A stretch of 64,000 nt of DNA from contig OX485809.1 in assembly GCA_950295325.1 (NCBI GenBank), forward strand, positions 32,502,144-32,566,143, written 5' to 3'. Below, piece by piece: positions 1 through 13,179 of this stretch. The first letter of the stretch is position 1; each line of letters begins with the position of its first letter. Origin of the DNA: Polytrichum commune. Taxonomy: Eukaryota > Streptophyta > Polytrichopsida > Polytrichales > Polytrichaceae. The translations under genes were made by a program, and so were the position numbers. The notes under the pieces are model-generated. The model was not told where the DNA came from and did no database searches. It saw only the letters and a list, made by a program, of their open reading frames with translations.

Positions 1-139
1 TAGGTGTTTGATTAAGGAAACTAACCAAAATAGCCTCATCTACCTCAAAGGCACCTTGTAGAGTCTGGAAGAGAGGAAGTATTTGAGTCAGGCAAGGTGA
101 GGAGGGTCGGCTTGCCCGACGCAATGGACCCATGCACTC

Positions 140-350
140 TACATCCCTTGAAAGGGAGGCCACACACATCCAAAAACACCACTTTGAAACGAGTTGAATA
201 GGCCAAGGTAAAATAATTCGCCTTGACATGTGCCTATCTTCGAGGAGACTAGTTTCAAGATTGGTCCTTCTTTATTTAGTTAAAACCATTCATCTATGAT
301 AGAAACGGAGGTTTTCAACCTTGCAAAACCGCCATCTTGGATTGGAGTTG
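140..350 (+). repeat. Dispersed repeat copy, shared with both sides of 63.6-63.97 kb
   Basis: This stretch (GGCCACACAC, then CCTTGACATGTGCCTA, then CTTCGAGGAG) is repeated in the same direction at about 63585-63770 and inverted at about 63800-63965. Read in one frame, this copy and the inverted copy both give a broken peptide like HVPxFEExxFKxG, while stops interrupt the rest. That hints at a decayed coding part of an unknown mobile element. No protein family is recognised. The repetition is seen directly; coding ancestry is inference. Confidence 0.6.
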
Positions 351-1015
351 AAAACAATGTTTCACCAATGAATAAGTTTTAGGAGGGGGGATAGCATCCC
401 CCAAGCCTTACAAGGTTACTCTTCTAATCGGACGCCGATATATGAGTTGTCTGAGACGTCAAGGTTCTTAGTGAAGAAGGCACACCAATAAAAACTCATG
501 TTATGACAAGATTGTTATGACGAATCATATGCTCAAAACATAGACACCAATCTTAGGCTAAGACACGACTAGAAAAGCTCTGTGATCATTTTAAGGAAAA
601 CAAAAATCTTCACTATAATCTATTGCAACTTCTACCAATTCCCGATTCAATCCAACAACCAAAATTATTTACAAAGTTCCAAATCACATTCCCACTAGGG
701 CCATATACCCTTACCTAGTGGTGGCAAAACCCTTGTTTTTGCAAGGTGACCTAAGTGTAAACAAATTAACAAAACATGTGTTGAAACTGATGTAGTTGGT
801 GGTTCGGTGTCAACCTCTCACTTGACCTTAAGAGCTTGGACCTCATACATTTGGAGACATGAAAGACATGGTAGAAGGTGTGAGTGTGTCTACGGTGGGC
901 TCCTCCAACTTCACAAGTGTATGGTTGTTGGATCAACAAGTTGAAGGACTCATTATGCTAGCAATTTTGAATGACGATGAATGTTACATTGTTTAATGAT
1001 AAATGTTGAGGGCAT
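351..1015. other. Gene-free stretch, nothing recognised
   Basis: No ORF of useful length, no inverted repeat and no match to the other repeat families of the window was seen here. It is AT-rich with few CpG dinucleotides, like most of the window. Confidence 0.5.
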
Positions 1016-1500
1016 ATTTATAGTGTGACTTATCTTTTGTTGCATTATAGTGTGACCCACAGTATACACCATCACACATTAAAGTAGTATGGAACTTTAT
1101 ACTTGAGGGCATTGTTTTAAAATCAACCAATCTCTCCACACATCCAAAATTCACAAGGATAACATGTGACGGGGAAGTTTTTGGGGAATGATTTGGTTGA
1201 ATCCAATGTTTTCGGAAAATAAAGGAAATTTTGTAATTTTATAATTCTAAACTATCCAAGTAGGGTGAGCATGAATTGAATCTCACTTTTTTTATTAAAA
1301 AAAAGTGTAAAAAATATTAAAAAATCTCACGTGCATATTGTTTTCCATCCAATTGAAGAATTGTGACCTACAACATAGGCCTCCAATGTTATGTACTATG
1401 GGTTGGAATATAATGTGCACCCACAGTGTTTATCCCACATATTTTTAGTGTTGGTTTCCCGGTATATAATATGACCCACAATATTCACCATAAACATTGT
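1016..1500 (+). repeat. Cluster of GTGACCCACA-type short repeats
   Basis: A short motif recurs: GTGACCCACAGTATACACCA near 1050, GTGCACCCACAGTG near 1413, and ATGACCCACAATATTCACCA near 1470. The same wording (GTGGCCCACAATAWAYACCA) appears at 41.93-42.24 kb in another cluster. The spacing is irregular, so it is not a simple tandem array. Origin unknown; probably remnants of one dispersed element. Confidence 0.45.
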
Positions 1501-3199
1501 AGTGAAATATTTGCGATTGGAGTTTGTAAGCTCATGTTATTTCTAGTCAGAGGAAAATTCCACCTCGTTCATAAAGTGACTGTAAGGAGCCCCATTTCAT
1601 GAATAAAGTTTTGTTACACCAATCAAGGGAGAGGTTGAAAATGTTGACTTCTACCAATAGTTTTATGATTGATAGTTTTAGCCAACGTAACCCTTAAATT
1701 GAAGTCAGAGACCTCGTATTAGGCTTGTAAGTTTTAATGACCATAAGTTGGGACCAAGTTGATAGAGGGCGGGTTTTTATTGTTCCCCCTCGAGAAGTGT
1801 TGTGAAACGAAATTCCCACTCTATGTTGAGGAACATCAAAGGGAGAAGAGTAAGGGTTCATTCATGTCCTTCAAACTTGCGTACCATTTAATGTATGTGG
1901 CCCTATTACGGGCGCTTCCAAATCCATATATGATTTTGGTTGTTGGATCATATGAAAAAACGGTCTCAAATGGGTCAACAATTGCAAATCACAAGGATTG
2001 TAATTTCAAGTTTTAGAATCAAAGTCGAGATGCATAATTCATAACAAGTTAAAACAAAAGGTTCTTTATTGTTGTAAGTGATATCACATGGCCCTCCATT
2101 GCAATAACTATCAAACCTAGATTGAAACATGTATTCTCAACACACAATGCAATCTTATCATGACACAAGTCACTTTGGCCCCGCTCTAGTATCCATTAAC
2201 AACTAATTACACGCCTTGCCATATACAACCTCTCAATCAAAGAAAGCCAAATGAGAAGAGCAACCACATAAGATAGGTGGTGCCACAAATCAATATCCCT
2301 AAAATCTCGCACACAAACTGCATACTAGATTATGAGAATGTCCACCACCTTAACACCAATCTTTCATGTTGGGGTTAGACAATATACAAGTAGCACTTTG
2401 AACCCTTACAACATCTGCATAGATAGTTTCATCGAGATATACGTTTCGGGTGTGTTAAAAATGGACCTGTATTGTTTGACATACGAGAACTATATAAACC
2501 TTCTTAAATTCTCATTACGATATAAGGTAGAAATACCATAACCCGTTAACCACCCTCTGGCCGTGCACTAGACCGCCATCATAATGGTGAAGTGCCATTT
2601 CTAAAACAAATCATGGCTCGGCGGCAACTTCAATGCGTGTACACTTAGTGTAGCCAATGGGAGTCAAGTGTTAACGTACTCATAAGGTAACCGATTTAGG
2701 CGATGTGTCTGTATCCGTGTTCGGTGTAGGGAGAATCTAGTGAACAAGTAGGGGGTTGGACAACTTTCCACTTGGAGAAATTGTAGCATTTTTTGCATAG
2801 GACGGAAAAACATGAAACAACTTGCATTCTTCATGAATCCTTCTCGTCTATCTTGGAAATTTATCTCACGATTGTTAGACCAAATCTTCAATGCGATCGA
2901 ATCACCTTATTTTCACGGGTTATGGTATTTCTACCTTATATGCCATGTGCTTAAGAAGTGACGGTTTTAGGCCCACATCCTTTAATGAAACACACGAAGA
3001 TATTTGGTGGTGCTTGTGAGGAGGTGTGTGGCCAGGTGTTAGGAGAAGCGCCTTTGAAGCATAAAGTCACCACGGCCATGATTGTTCCAATAGTCGCAAT
3101 AGTCCGGCCTTCCGACCAGCTCTCGGGATCGGGTCTCGAGCTGCTCGCCCTTTCCCCAACAAACGCTCGGTTGGAGCCTCAAGAACCTTTTCTATATGC
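1501..3199. other. Gene-free stretch with one shared patch
   Basis: Short ORFs occur on both strands (largest 85 codons at 1759-2016), but none looks like a protein family or has a plant gene structure around it. Around 2810-2925 lies a patch starting ATGAAACAACTTGCAT that is similar to 18131-18235 (same start, then CTTATTTTCAC at the end), so even this is a dispersed repeat rather than a gene. Confidence 0.5.
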
Positions 3200-3219
3200 T
3201 TAGCCTCCTTGCGATAAGT

Positions 3220-3345
3220 ACGAAGGTATGTGGGTGTTATTCGCTTCATTGTTTCATGTTCTCCAACTCCCACCAAGTAGATTTACATGACAAACCTTCT
3301 TGTGTTGGGCGGCTTGCATTAGCAAATCTATGACAAAGCATCGAC
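3220..3345 (+). repeat. Dispersed repeat, GTATGTGGGTGTTATT family
   Basis: The segment GTATGTGGGTGTTATT, followed by TTTCATG, CTCCAACT and TAGATTTACA, recurs at 37770-37868 and, more diverged, at 57086-57180 and (inverted) 62135-62190. Copies run to about 120 bases. No coding sense is apparent. Confidence 0.55.
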
Positions 3346-3488
3346 AAACACGGGATCTCCCTTTATTTAGTTACAATTACTGAAAATGTGTGTTGTTGAT
3401 ACCCTATTTGGATAAGGTAGACATACCCATTTCAGCTAGCTTTAAGCAATTTTGCTCAAAACCACGTTTCATTTTGAAGTGATGAAAG

Positions 3489-3765
3489 TACAGTAGATTT
3501 CCAAAGGCAAGATTCTCTCCCAGCCCATGTTCATAACATAGGTCGACCTGTTGATGACAATTGGTAGACGGAAATTTGAGTACAACTAATGTCCTATTCA
3601 AGGAACTCAAATTCGTGCCCTTTTAACTCACTTTTTCCCATCACATTGAACTTCGAAATGGTTGTAACTCCTCTCTCACCTAGTCACTACCTATTTCCAA
3701 CATTCCAAATTAGAGAAGGACGGCTACATGTGTGGAACTTCACAACTTTATGGGACAATATGTAT
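3489..3765 (+). repeat. First copy of a direct repeat of about 260 bp
   Basis: This block starts at CAGTAGATTTCCAAAGGCAAG and carries CTCTCCCAGCCCATG, TTGAGTACAAC, CAAGGAACTCAAATT and ACGGCTACATGTGTG in that order. The same order recurs at 4098-4345, about 610 bases downstream, with scattered changes and small indels. It is a diverged local duplication, not a gene. Confidence 0.65.
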
Positions 3766-4097
3766 TAAGGTTGGGGTGGTTAATGGAAATGGGCATGTCT
3801 ACCATACATAGGTTCTCCAGATCGTGTCCACAATTGAGTAGTTAATGGAATTTGAAGACATGCTCAAATCTCTTTTGTACATGTGTGTTTACGATGTTTT
3901 GTTTTTTGATCCTCACCGAACCACATAGGGACCACACACCAATCAAATGTAAGGTAGACAAACTCATTTCCATTACTCGTAAGAATATTTTGCACAAGTG
4001 TAGAACGTGTGTGATATTAAAGTGGTTTTTCACAAGTCTAGAAACTGATATCACAATATTGAACAAAAAAATCACAATTTACCTCCAAGTTTGAGAT

Positions 4098-4345
4098 TAC
4101 AGTAAATTTCCAAAGGCAAGGTTATCTCCCAACCCATATGCACAACATAGATTGATCTATTTCCGATATGCAAGAGACCAAAAATTGAGTACAATCAGTG
4201 CCCTTTTCAAGGAACCCAAATTTGTGCCCCAAAAATTACATTTTCCATCATGTTGAATGTGAAGGCTACTTGTGTGATTCTTCATAGGTTTTTCCATCGT
4301 GTTAGAAATGACGGCTACATGTGTGAAACTTCATAGCTTTAGGGT
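4098..4345 (+). repeat. Second copy of the 260-bp direct repeat
   Basis: This is the partner of 3489-3765: AATTTCCAAAGGCAAGG, CTCCCAACCCATATG, TTGAGTACAATC, CAAGGAACCCAAATTTG, GACGGCTACATGTGTGA. Its right end runs straight into a hAT-like remnant at about 4350. Confidence 0.65.
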
Positions 4346-4349
4346 GGAC

Positions 4350-4562
4350 TTTTCATACAACGTATGAACTACCATGAGTGTAAGAAGGAGTATTATTTGA
4401 GGCATCAACGTACATGGTATACATAAGGGAGATATATTATTTTTCTCTAGTGTGTATGTTTAGAAAGTCTATGAAGTAAATGTAATTGTGCAAAAAGAGG
4501 CCCTAAGTTTAGAGAAAATATTGACAATACATGTGTTTGCCGAAAAGAGTCCAACCCCTGGA
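4350..4562 (+). mobile_element. Short deleted hAT-like element (GTGGACTCTTCAT group)
   Basis: The left part (GGGTGGACTTTTCATACAAC, then GAGTGTAAGAAG, TATTTGAGGCAT and a TATACATAAGGGAGA-like tract) matches the first 150 bases of the 757-bp element at 25764-26520. The right end, GAAAAGAGTCCAACCCCTGG, is the inverted form of the same terminus. The middle is missing, so this is an internally deleted copy. No clean TSD was found, which fits an old insertion. Confidence 0.6.
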
Positions 4563-4868
4563 GGAGACTCTATGTATTAAGATTGTAGGGGGTAGGGTAT
4601 CATAAATGGGTCTATCTACCATAGGTGTACATTTAAGAACAAGTAACCAAACAACATTTGCATACATTACATAGATACACCACCAAATGACGTCACATTC
4701 ATGATGAAACTCCCAAAAGCGAATGAGCGTTTTGTTCCATACCCATCACTCGCATAAGATGAATGCGACATGATCTCCAACCCCATTATTCAATGTCCTA
4801 GGGCACATGGTGCTAAAATCACCACTTTAAGGATCAAGCAATGATAGAACAAAACTGCTCTAATTGAT

Positions 4869-5445
4869 TATTGTTACACGGGTAGGTCACTCTAAGGCAT
4901 TTTTGTGCACCACGTGCGGCTGGGGGTTTTTTGTTTTGGGGCTATTTACCTTCAAGGGCTGAATTAAAGCCTCCCTATAATTACTTAAATTTCAAAAATG
5001 GCCCATTTGTTTGCACCCTTCCATTACTTATATTGTCCAAGTCACTGCAATTTTTTGTACTCTATATTCCTTTTAAGTAATAAAAGCTAATCTACTTCCT
5101 AACGCATTGACGAGTGTTAAGGGAAACCATGGAAACAAAGAAGGGTGCAAACAGTAATATCATTGCAAACAAAGTTATGAAGAAAACACATAGGAGACCA
5201 TAGCAAACATACTAAACATACCTTCTAGGATCCTTATCTTCAGCCCCTATATTAATTTTACAAAAAAATAATGGCCCACATTTTATGTCCATCTAAATTA
5301 CTTATAATGGGATTGTCTACATTTAATGGCCCCTTCATTATTTGGAATTCCTTTATAATTTTTATTTCAAATGATTTTAATCCTCTCTATATTATGCCGG
5401 ACGTCGTTTTTTAAATGCACTAAGTGACCTACCCGTGTATTGTTA
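4869..5445 (+). mobile_element. hAT-like MITE, CACGGGTAGGTCACT termini, with 8-bp TSD
   Basis: The element proper is 4877-5437 (561 bp). The left end reads CACGGGTAGGTCACTCTAAG and the right end is the inverted CACGGGTAGGTCACTTAGTG. TATTGTTA flanks it perfectly on both sides (4869-4876 and 5438-5445). An 8-bp duplication is the rule for the hAT superfamily. There is no transposase ORF, so it must have been moved in trans. A related copy in opposite orientation lies at 28861-29356. The two share both arms; the middle near 5100-5200 differs. Confidence 0.9.
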
Positions 5446-5800
5446 GCAATTGAAGGGGGGATCAAACACAACGAAGCATGTCTTATTTGAATTACATATG
5501 CAAAACATATAAATAATGGTATCAAGTTGTTTTGGTGGATGATCCAAAAACCAATGCAAGAGCATGATGGTAAGATGGTGGACGTTCTCTTAATCAATAA
5601 ATTCTTATAATGCAAGATTTTAGGGTGTTGGTTTTGTGGTTGCGTGTTGGTCTTAGCACCATCTACATCAAGTATTGTACTTATGAGAAACTTTCTTATA
5701 GGGCGTCAAAGACAATCTTTCATAAAGTGGATCGGTTCAACATGATATTTAAACTTAGGTACCTACGTGCCCCCTTTCTGGCTATCCTTAAGCCCTACGC
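5446..5800 (+). repeat. Dispersed repeat, copy 1 (partner at 16.89-17.14 kb)
   Basis: GGGGGGATCAAACAC, CATATGCAAAACAT, GATGATCCAAAAACCA, TGCAAGATTTTAGGGTG and a TGTTGGTYTTAGCA motif follow the same order as in 16890-17140. A short third piece (GGGTGGGGTGTTGGTTTTAG) is at 15297-15330. The 65-codon ORF at 5610-5807 lies inside the repeat and is not a credible gene. Confidence 0.55.
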
Positions 5801-5892
5801 ATCTTAAAGGCCCTATCCAAGCCTCAACATGAATAATAGTATGTATTTGAGCTACATTATGTCATTCTTGGTTATTTGTGTTGGAAGTGACC

Positions 5893-6614
5893 CCTGGGGG
5901 ATAGACTCTTCATTGGAATCCTAAATGATGTGCATGGGTCACTATGAGAATAAGCTCCCTATATATGAGAAGTTTATAAAGAAAATAAAAATGTATACAT
6001 ACTAATGGCATGCTAGAAATGGATTCATGTATCAACCTAGTGTGCTAAATGCCTTCACTATGAAACAACTAATGTACATAATTATAAATCATAAATAAAA
6101 TACGTCTTTACTGCATATGACATCCACTTGCACTTTTTAATGAGAAAGTCATTGAACATACTTTCATTCTTAGCATGTAACTCAACGATTGCATCAAACA
6201 TACAAAAACAAGAGCACAAGAAGTTAGCCACAATCTGAAATGCAATACTTCAAGGGAGCTCATGAACTTTCAAGAGCTCCCAATTCGTAAAAACTAGAAC
6301 CCAAATGGAGACCATGACAACAATGGACATGGTAGTCATTGAGGAATATTACCAAATGACAACAATGGGAAACATGAATTGGATGAAACGAACACATCTA
6401 CTACCAATTTCTTTTCTCCAAATTCTAGGCCCCCTTTCGTATAACTACCTTTACTTGAAAAGTCTTAAAAGCCTTCTCAAACACACATTAGAGAAAACGC
6501 ATACCTCTCCCTCACGTATACTAAGTATGCTTTCAAGGGATAAGAAGAAATATAATATCCCTTCATACACTCACATTTGTTCATACGTGGTGTCATGAAA
6601 TGTATGCCCCCAGG
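5893..6614 (-). mobile_element. hAT-like element, inverted relative of 25764-26520
   Basis: The ends are CCTGGGGGATAGACTCTTCA and, inverted on the right, CCTGGGGGCATAC. Inside, the reverse strand matches the 25.8-26.5 kb element in order (for example GATGCAATCGTTGA, and the CTCTTGT and TGACTTTC regions). Length is about 722 bp against 757 bp. The flanks (AAGTGACC, GGTGAACA) only weakly resemble each other, so the TSD has decayed. The short ORF at 6305-6598 is inside it and is not a transposase. Confidence 0.75.
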
Positions 6615-9270
<2,656 letters not shown>

Positions 9271-9274
9271 TTCA

Positions 9275-9375
9275 TGATTCACAACTAATAACCAAATTTA
9301 AGTAATATTTTTAGTTTGATCCATCAACCAATTTGTTTTTCTGGAATTGGAAGTGTTCACAATAGGGACACATAC
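9275..9375 (+). repeat. Dispersed repeat, GTGATTTGCAATTG...GGAAGTGCCCACAAT family
   Basis: This weak copy reads GATTCACAACTAATAACC to GGAATTGGAAGTGTTCACAA. The family links a head (GATTTGCAATTGTTGACTGG) to a tail (GTTGGAAGTGCCCACAATAG) about 90 bases apart. Other copies: 9985-10080, 20780-20885, 46655-46745, 47145-47240 and, tail only, 54755-54780. Function and class unknown. Confidence 0.5.
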
Positions 9376-9984
9376 CTTAATGCAAGACTTTGCGTAGCAA
9401 AGTAGTTGGATAAAAAGCTAGAGCCCACAAGGATAGGCCAACTTGAAGTTGGTGTTATTGAAATCAATGAACTGATTATGCATACTTCAATCTTCTTATA
9501 CTTCACTCTAGGTCCAATTCGATTTGCAATCATGCATGCATAAGATGAATAAACAATCTTAGATTGGATCACTTTTGACACTTTTAGACCCTTTTTTTGA
9601 AACATCAATAAGTCATCTTAAACCTTCTCATATGATACTTTGAGTTTTATAACGAGCTCCCATAACTTTAAGGGTTGATTGGAGTCTAGACAACTCAAAA
9701 TACGTCAACCATTCCAAATTCAACAATCAGATTAATCATTATATGAGATTTATTTTTTTATATCTTATGAGACATAAATCCAAAGTTGAGTGCTAAATTA
9801 AGTAAGAATGCTGACACAATTGGGAGGATCTATGTGATCACTTAAATGAAGTCAAATGAAATTGAGTTTAAAGTTTGGGAAGTCATAAAAGCTTATGAAA
9901 AGAAAGAGAACGTTCACTTTGAGAAGAGTTATATCTTCACTCTGTTTTCGAAAGTTAGATTAAATTACAAAATAAGAATATATG

Positions 9985-10080
9985 TGATTTGCAATTGCTA
10001 ACTGGATGAACTCATTCTTGGTTTGATCTAGTTTTCACAAATGTTTGTGAGCTGGAAGTGCCCACAATAAGGCCACATAA
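9985..10080 (+). repeat. Dispersed repeat, GGAAGTGCCCACAAT family, clear copy
   Basis: GTGATTTGCAATTGCTAACTGG begins the unit and GAGCTGGAAGTGCCCACAAT ends it, as in the copies at 20.8, 46.7 and 47.2 kb. The 67-codon ORF at 10058-10261 begins inside this repeat and is not a gene. Confidence 0.55.
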
Positions 10081-10261
10081 CTGCCATCAAAAATTGTTTG
10101 CAACCTATTTAGGTGTTACTGTGATGTTTGTTATATATGTAATTTTTGACCTAATCCTGAGAATCAATGTTTGGGGAGATTTTTGGACACTATTGATTGA
10201 GATCCTATTGTTTCCAAGTTCCATGTTGACATCTTTCGGTTTTATGGGCATTATTTCTTGA

Positions 10262-10372
10262 TTTCCACTGGAGCTTACACTGGTTCTTCCGGGGTGGTTG
10301 TATTTTGGTTCCTTTTTACAATTGAATTTTCAATTTGTGCCAAAAAATAAAAATAAAAATAAAAATATTTAG
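10262..10372 (+). mobile_element. 3' end of a non-LTR retroelement with A-rich tail
   Basis: The segment GTTGTATTTTGGTTCC, then CAATTGAATTTTCAATTTG, then GTGCC, ends in a repeating AAAAATA tail (about 10342-10368). The same 3' sequence, with a plainer poly(A) tail and a clear 16-bp TSD, occurs at 54462-54557. Together they define the 3' end of a LINE or SINE family. The 5' limit of this copy is not visible. Confidence 0.65.
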
Positions 10373-10429
10373 ATTTTATTTTATTAATTTGATATATATT
10401 CTTTAGATCCTCTAAAACGATTGAATATT

Positions 10430-10890
10430 TTCCCAAAGTCTTAAAACTTCAACCGGTTGTTTCTCAAACTCAAGCGGTTCATCTGTAACTACACAAAATA
10501 TGATACTTAGTGTCACTATGGTAACTTTTCATATGACATTCCTCATGAATAAGTGAACAACTATCATCATGGATGATGGATGAGTTCATCCATTGGCCAA
10601 AACCCTACCTACTCTTGTCAGCAACTTATGATGAAATAGTGTCATGGATGATTGAAATCTGGATGAAATAGCACTTGGAAAGTGACAGTAATTGCAACAC
10701 TGTAAATCTATAATCCCCCAAAAACTTTACAAGGAATGACAAATAAAGTTGGGCTAGCATTTCATGTCGGTGACATTATACCACGGTTTACAATTAGTAT
10801 TGAGCAAGACAATTGGAATTGGTGACCCTAAATATCATATTTAGCGTAGCAGTTGGTTCTCCCTAGTCATCACTAAGAACTTAACTCTCA
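10430..10890 (+). repeat. AACCGGTT-rich repeat, interrupted by a TA-flanked MITE
   Basis: CTTCAACCGGTTGTTTCTCA and AAGCGGTTCATCTGTAAC are on the left; CAGTTGGTTCTCC is on the right. Without the MITE at 10492-10846 this matches 18540-18640 (CTTCAACCGGTTATTCCTCA, CACCGGTTCATCTGTAAG, CAGTTGGTTCTCC) and, less closely, 25165-25245. The paralogues give the unoccupied site. Confidence 0.75.
10492..10846 (+). mobile_element. TA-flanked MITE of the CACTA/CACC-ended family, 355 bp
   Basis: The left end is CACAAAATATGATACTTAGT and the right end, inverted, is CGCTAAATATGATATTTAGG. TA lies on both sides (10490-10491, 10847-10848), within a CTA...TAG context. The same element, split by a hAT-like insert, is at 44376-45259; shared inner blocks include GGATGATGGATGAGT, TTGGCCAAAACCC, CTATAATCCCCCAAAA and TTTACAAGGAATGACAAA. 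Related unoccupied sites at 18.6 and 25.2 kb support these limits. No ORF; non-autonomous. Confidence 0.85.
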
Positions 10891-10980
10891 TTTTGAGATT
10901 GGTTCATGTGAGTATTTCAAATTTAATTGATGCATTCTTATTCGGACATTTTTTGGACAAATGTTCTTTTTGGACATCAA

Positions 10981-11371
10981 AGGCCAATTCAGATGGGATC
11001 CCAAGTCCCAAGTCCCAAGTCCCACTCATGTTAGCAAGTCCCAACATGGAGGTAGAATCCCAACTTTAGAACCTCATAATTTATTAAAATATGGTTTATT
11101 ATCATCAAAGTCAGATCTTGATGATTCTATACATTAAAAACATTCGCATGATTTGTGTTAAAAGTCGGGTCTAGCTTGTCGCTCAACCCAAGTCTCAACA
11201 CGAGTCCCAAGCCTCACCTCACAAAAGTTTTGCCATGTAGAATTCCATGTCATACCTGGGATCCCGTGTGACGTGGTAAGTCCCAACTTCCATGATTTCA
11301 ACGGCTAAGATTGCATGGATTAACCTCCAGTGACTTGGGACTTAAGACTTGGGACCCAATGTGAACTGGCC
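10981..11371 (+). mobile_element. PIF/Harbinger-like MITE, decayed copy
   Basis: The ends AGGCCAATTCAGATGGGATC and, inverted, GGCCAGTTCACATTGGGTCC are followed inward by CCCAAGTC repeats. The body tracks 48444-48808 in order (GTCAGATCTTGATGATT, CAAGCCTCACC, GCCATGTAG, GGTAAGTCCCAACTTCCAT). The flanks CAA and TAA are compatible with a decayed 3-bp duplication. Confidence 0.75.
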
Positions 11372-11450
11372 TAATATACCTGCAAAAAATGATTCGAATT
11401 TACTTTGAGGGTTGATTGCAAACGAGGTGGACTAAGCTTGAATGAGCACT

Positions 11451-11683
11451 AAAGGCCACTTCACACACAAGATTAAGAGCATGTGACCAATACATTTCAA
11501 GCACTCTCGTTGGTGGAAAAGGTGGAGCTAGTCCAGGTTCGTTTCATAGTACACTTGAGGGACCAACAGAGTAAGAGAATACAAGATGAATGTAAAGTCT
11601 ACATGGATTCCTACATGGCATCGAATGGATCATATTTCATGGTCACTTGGACTATTTAAAAAAACCACCTCTTGGAATGAAGG
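11451..11683 (-). mobile_element. GGCCACTTCACACAC-ended element, reverse orientation
   Basis: AAGGCCACTTCACACACAAG at the left, then GTTGGTGGAAAAGGTGGAGC, GTCTACATGGATTCCTACAT and GGTCACTTGGACTATTT, is the reverse of the units at 56481-56953. It shares the terminus of the family at 30.78-31.11, 56.21-56.37 and 62.45-62.6 kb. The ORF at 11586-11816 is an accidental reading of it. Confidence 0.65.
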
Positions 11684-12224
11684 TGAATTTATCTATTTCA
11701 TTTGTGTTGTTTTATTGTTTTGTTTCTTGTTTTGCATTGATGGATGTTTTCACATGATTGGAAGTGACCATCTTCTCAAGTGTGGACGTGCCGCTCGTAG
11801 CCTTTTCCTTACATAGTTTTCTTCATGGTATTGTCCACTTCATACTTGAGTATGTACCTATACAATTCATGTTCAAAGTTAGTTCCGTTTATCGACCACC
11901 CACGCACCTTAATTAGCTGCACTAATTGAGCCTCCAAGTAATTAGGTGGCAAATCAAATGGCACTTCATAGCTACTTGTTGTTGAAGTTTGAGTTTCTGA
12001 CTCACACACTTCTTTGAACAATCTCAAATCTCATCGAGTGAAAGAAATCATTTTCTCACAACTACTACTATTGCATGTGGTACATTAGCCCATAAATTTC
12101 GGAGATGACCACAGACAAACACAACGTTTTAATGGTTGTGGTACCATTGGCCCTTCGATCGTATTCGATGAGCATTTCGGTCCCTTCTTCGAGGGAAATC
12201 ACCGGTTTCTCAAAGGGTGGGGTG
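11684..12224. other. Gene-free stretch, nothing recognised
   Basis: A 72-codon ORF on the minus strand (11809-12027) is the only notable reading frame. It has no family resemblance and no flanking gene structure. No repeat of the other families was found. Confidence 0.45.
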
Positions 12225-12440
12225 AGCAATGCACGGGGAGAACCGACCGTTAGTTATAGATGAACCAATTGAGTATGAGAAATAAACCGTTGAAGTTCAA
12301 GTCTTTGGGAAAATTACCCATGATTTTGGATGAATTTATAGAATATATCTTCAATTAAGAAACAAAATTGAAGGGTTGTAAGATATACCTAATTGGTTGG
12401 ACTTGGAAACACTAGGATTTTGACTGGTTATGATGCCCAT
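12225..12440 (+). pseudogene. Decayed coding-like repeat, copy 1 (partner 15380-15600)
   Basis: CGGGGAGAACCGACCGTTAG starts a frame reading NRPLVIDEPIEYE, then a stop, then TVEVQ and later IYLQL. The copy at 15380-15600 reads DRPLVIDKPVEFKEQPVEV and IYLKL in the same order. Differences fall partly at third codon positions and as CpG to TpG/CpA changes, as expected if both come from a former protein. Both end near CACTAGGATTT. The protein is not recognised; a retroelement gag-like origin is possible but unproven. Confidence 0.5.
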
Positions 12441-12738
12441 AACAATGATTTTGACGGATTATGATGACCTGGACAGTGAGTTTGAGGGCGTGTTTACAAA
12501 AGTGACCAATGACCATGATTGTTGTTTCGTAAAATCCCTCAACATTTGAGAAATAAGTGACGGCTACATTTCGTTTTAACAATTACGAAAAATAAAAATG
12601 ACCATGGGTGAGGGAGCATGTCAAAAAATGAATGAGAAAGTGACATGACATCCTACTTGTTTAGAAATAAATAATGTTTGGTGATCACCAGGATTCTATG
12701 GGGAGGAAAAATCAAATAGGTTGTTTGGGTAGAAAATA

Positions 12739-12741
<3 letters not shown>

Positions 12742-12804
<63 letters not shown>
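12742..12804 (+). repeat. Compound microsatellite (CT)n-(CA)n
   Basis: About 15 CT units run directly into about 16 CA units. The minus-strand ORF here is a repeat translation. Confidence 0.95.
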
Positions 12805-12805
<1 letters not shown>

Positions 12806-12884
12806 ATTGTAATTTTAAAAGATGTTTCTTTTGAAGGGAAGATTTATAATTTTTGATTCTCATTTGAAACATTATGTCCAAGTC

Positions 12885-13042
12885 TGAGCCCACTTTACAC
12901 TATGTCCCATGACCAAAGCTTTAAAAGCAAGTTTTGTGGATTCCTATTGGTCATAGTCTTCAGACAATCGACCATGCCCACGAGAATCCTAAATTGTTTT
13001 TTCTCACAACCCTCAGTCATGTGTGTAAAATGGCCCTAAATC
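12885..13042 (+). mobile_element. Diverged GGCCACTTTACACAC-ended foldback element
   Basis: GAGCCCACTTTACACTATG on the left and GTGTGTAAAATGGCCCT on the right are inverted versions of the terminus in the families at 30.8, 56.2 and 62.5 kb. Inside lie CATGACCA and TGGTCAT and an inner repeat around CCTATTGGTCATAG. It is old and no TSD is clear. Confidence 0.5.
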
Positions 13043-13179
13043 CTTTTATTGTCATGTTTTTCTTAATTACACCCTAGACGCTTAGAGTTGAGCACATATC
13101 CAAGACGTATTAAGTAGCATATACTACATACCCATTTTGAACACCAAATTTGGAGTTGGCTCTCAATAGAGAATTATGG

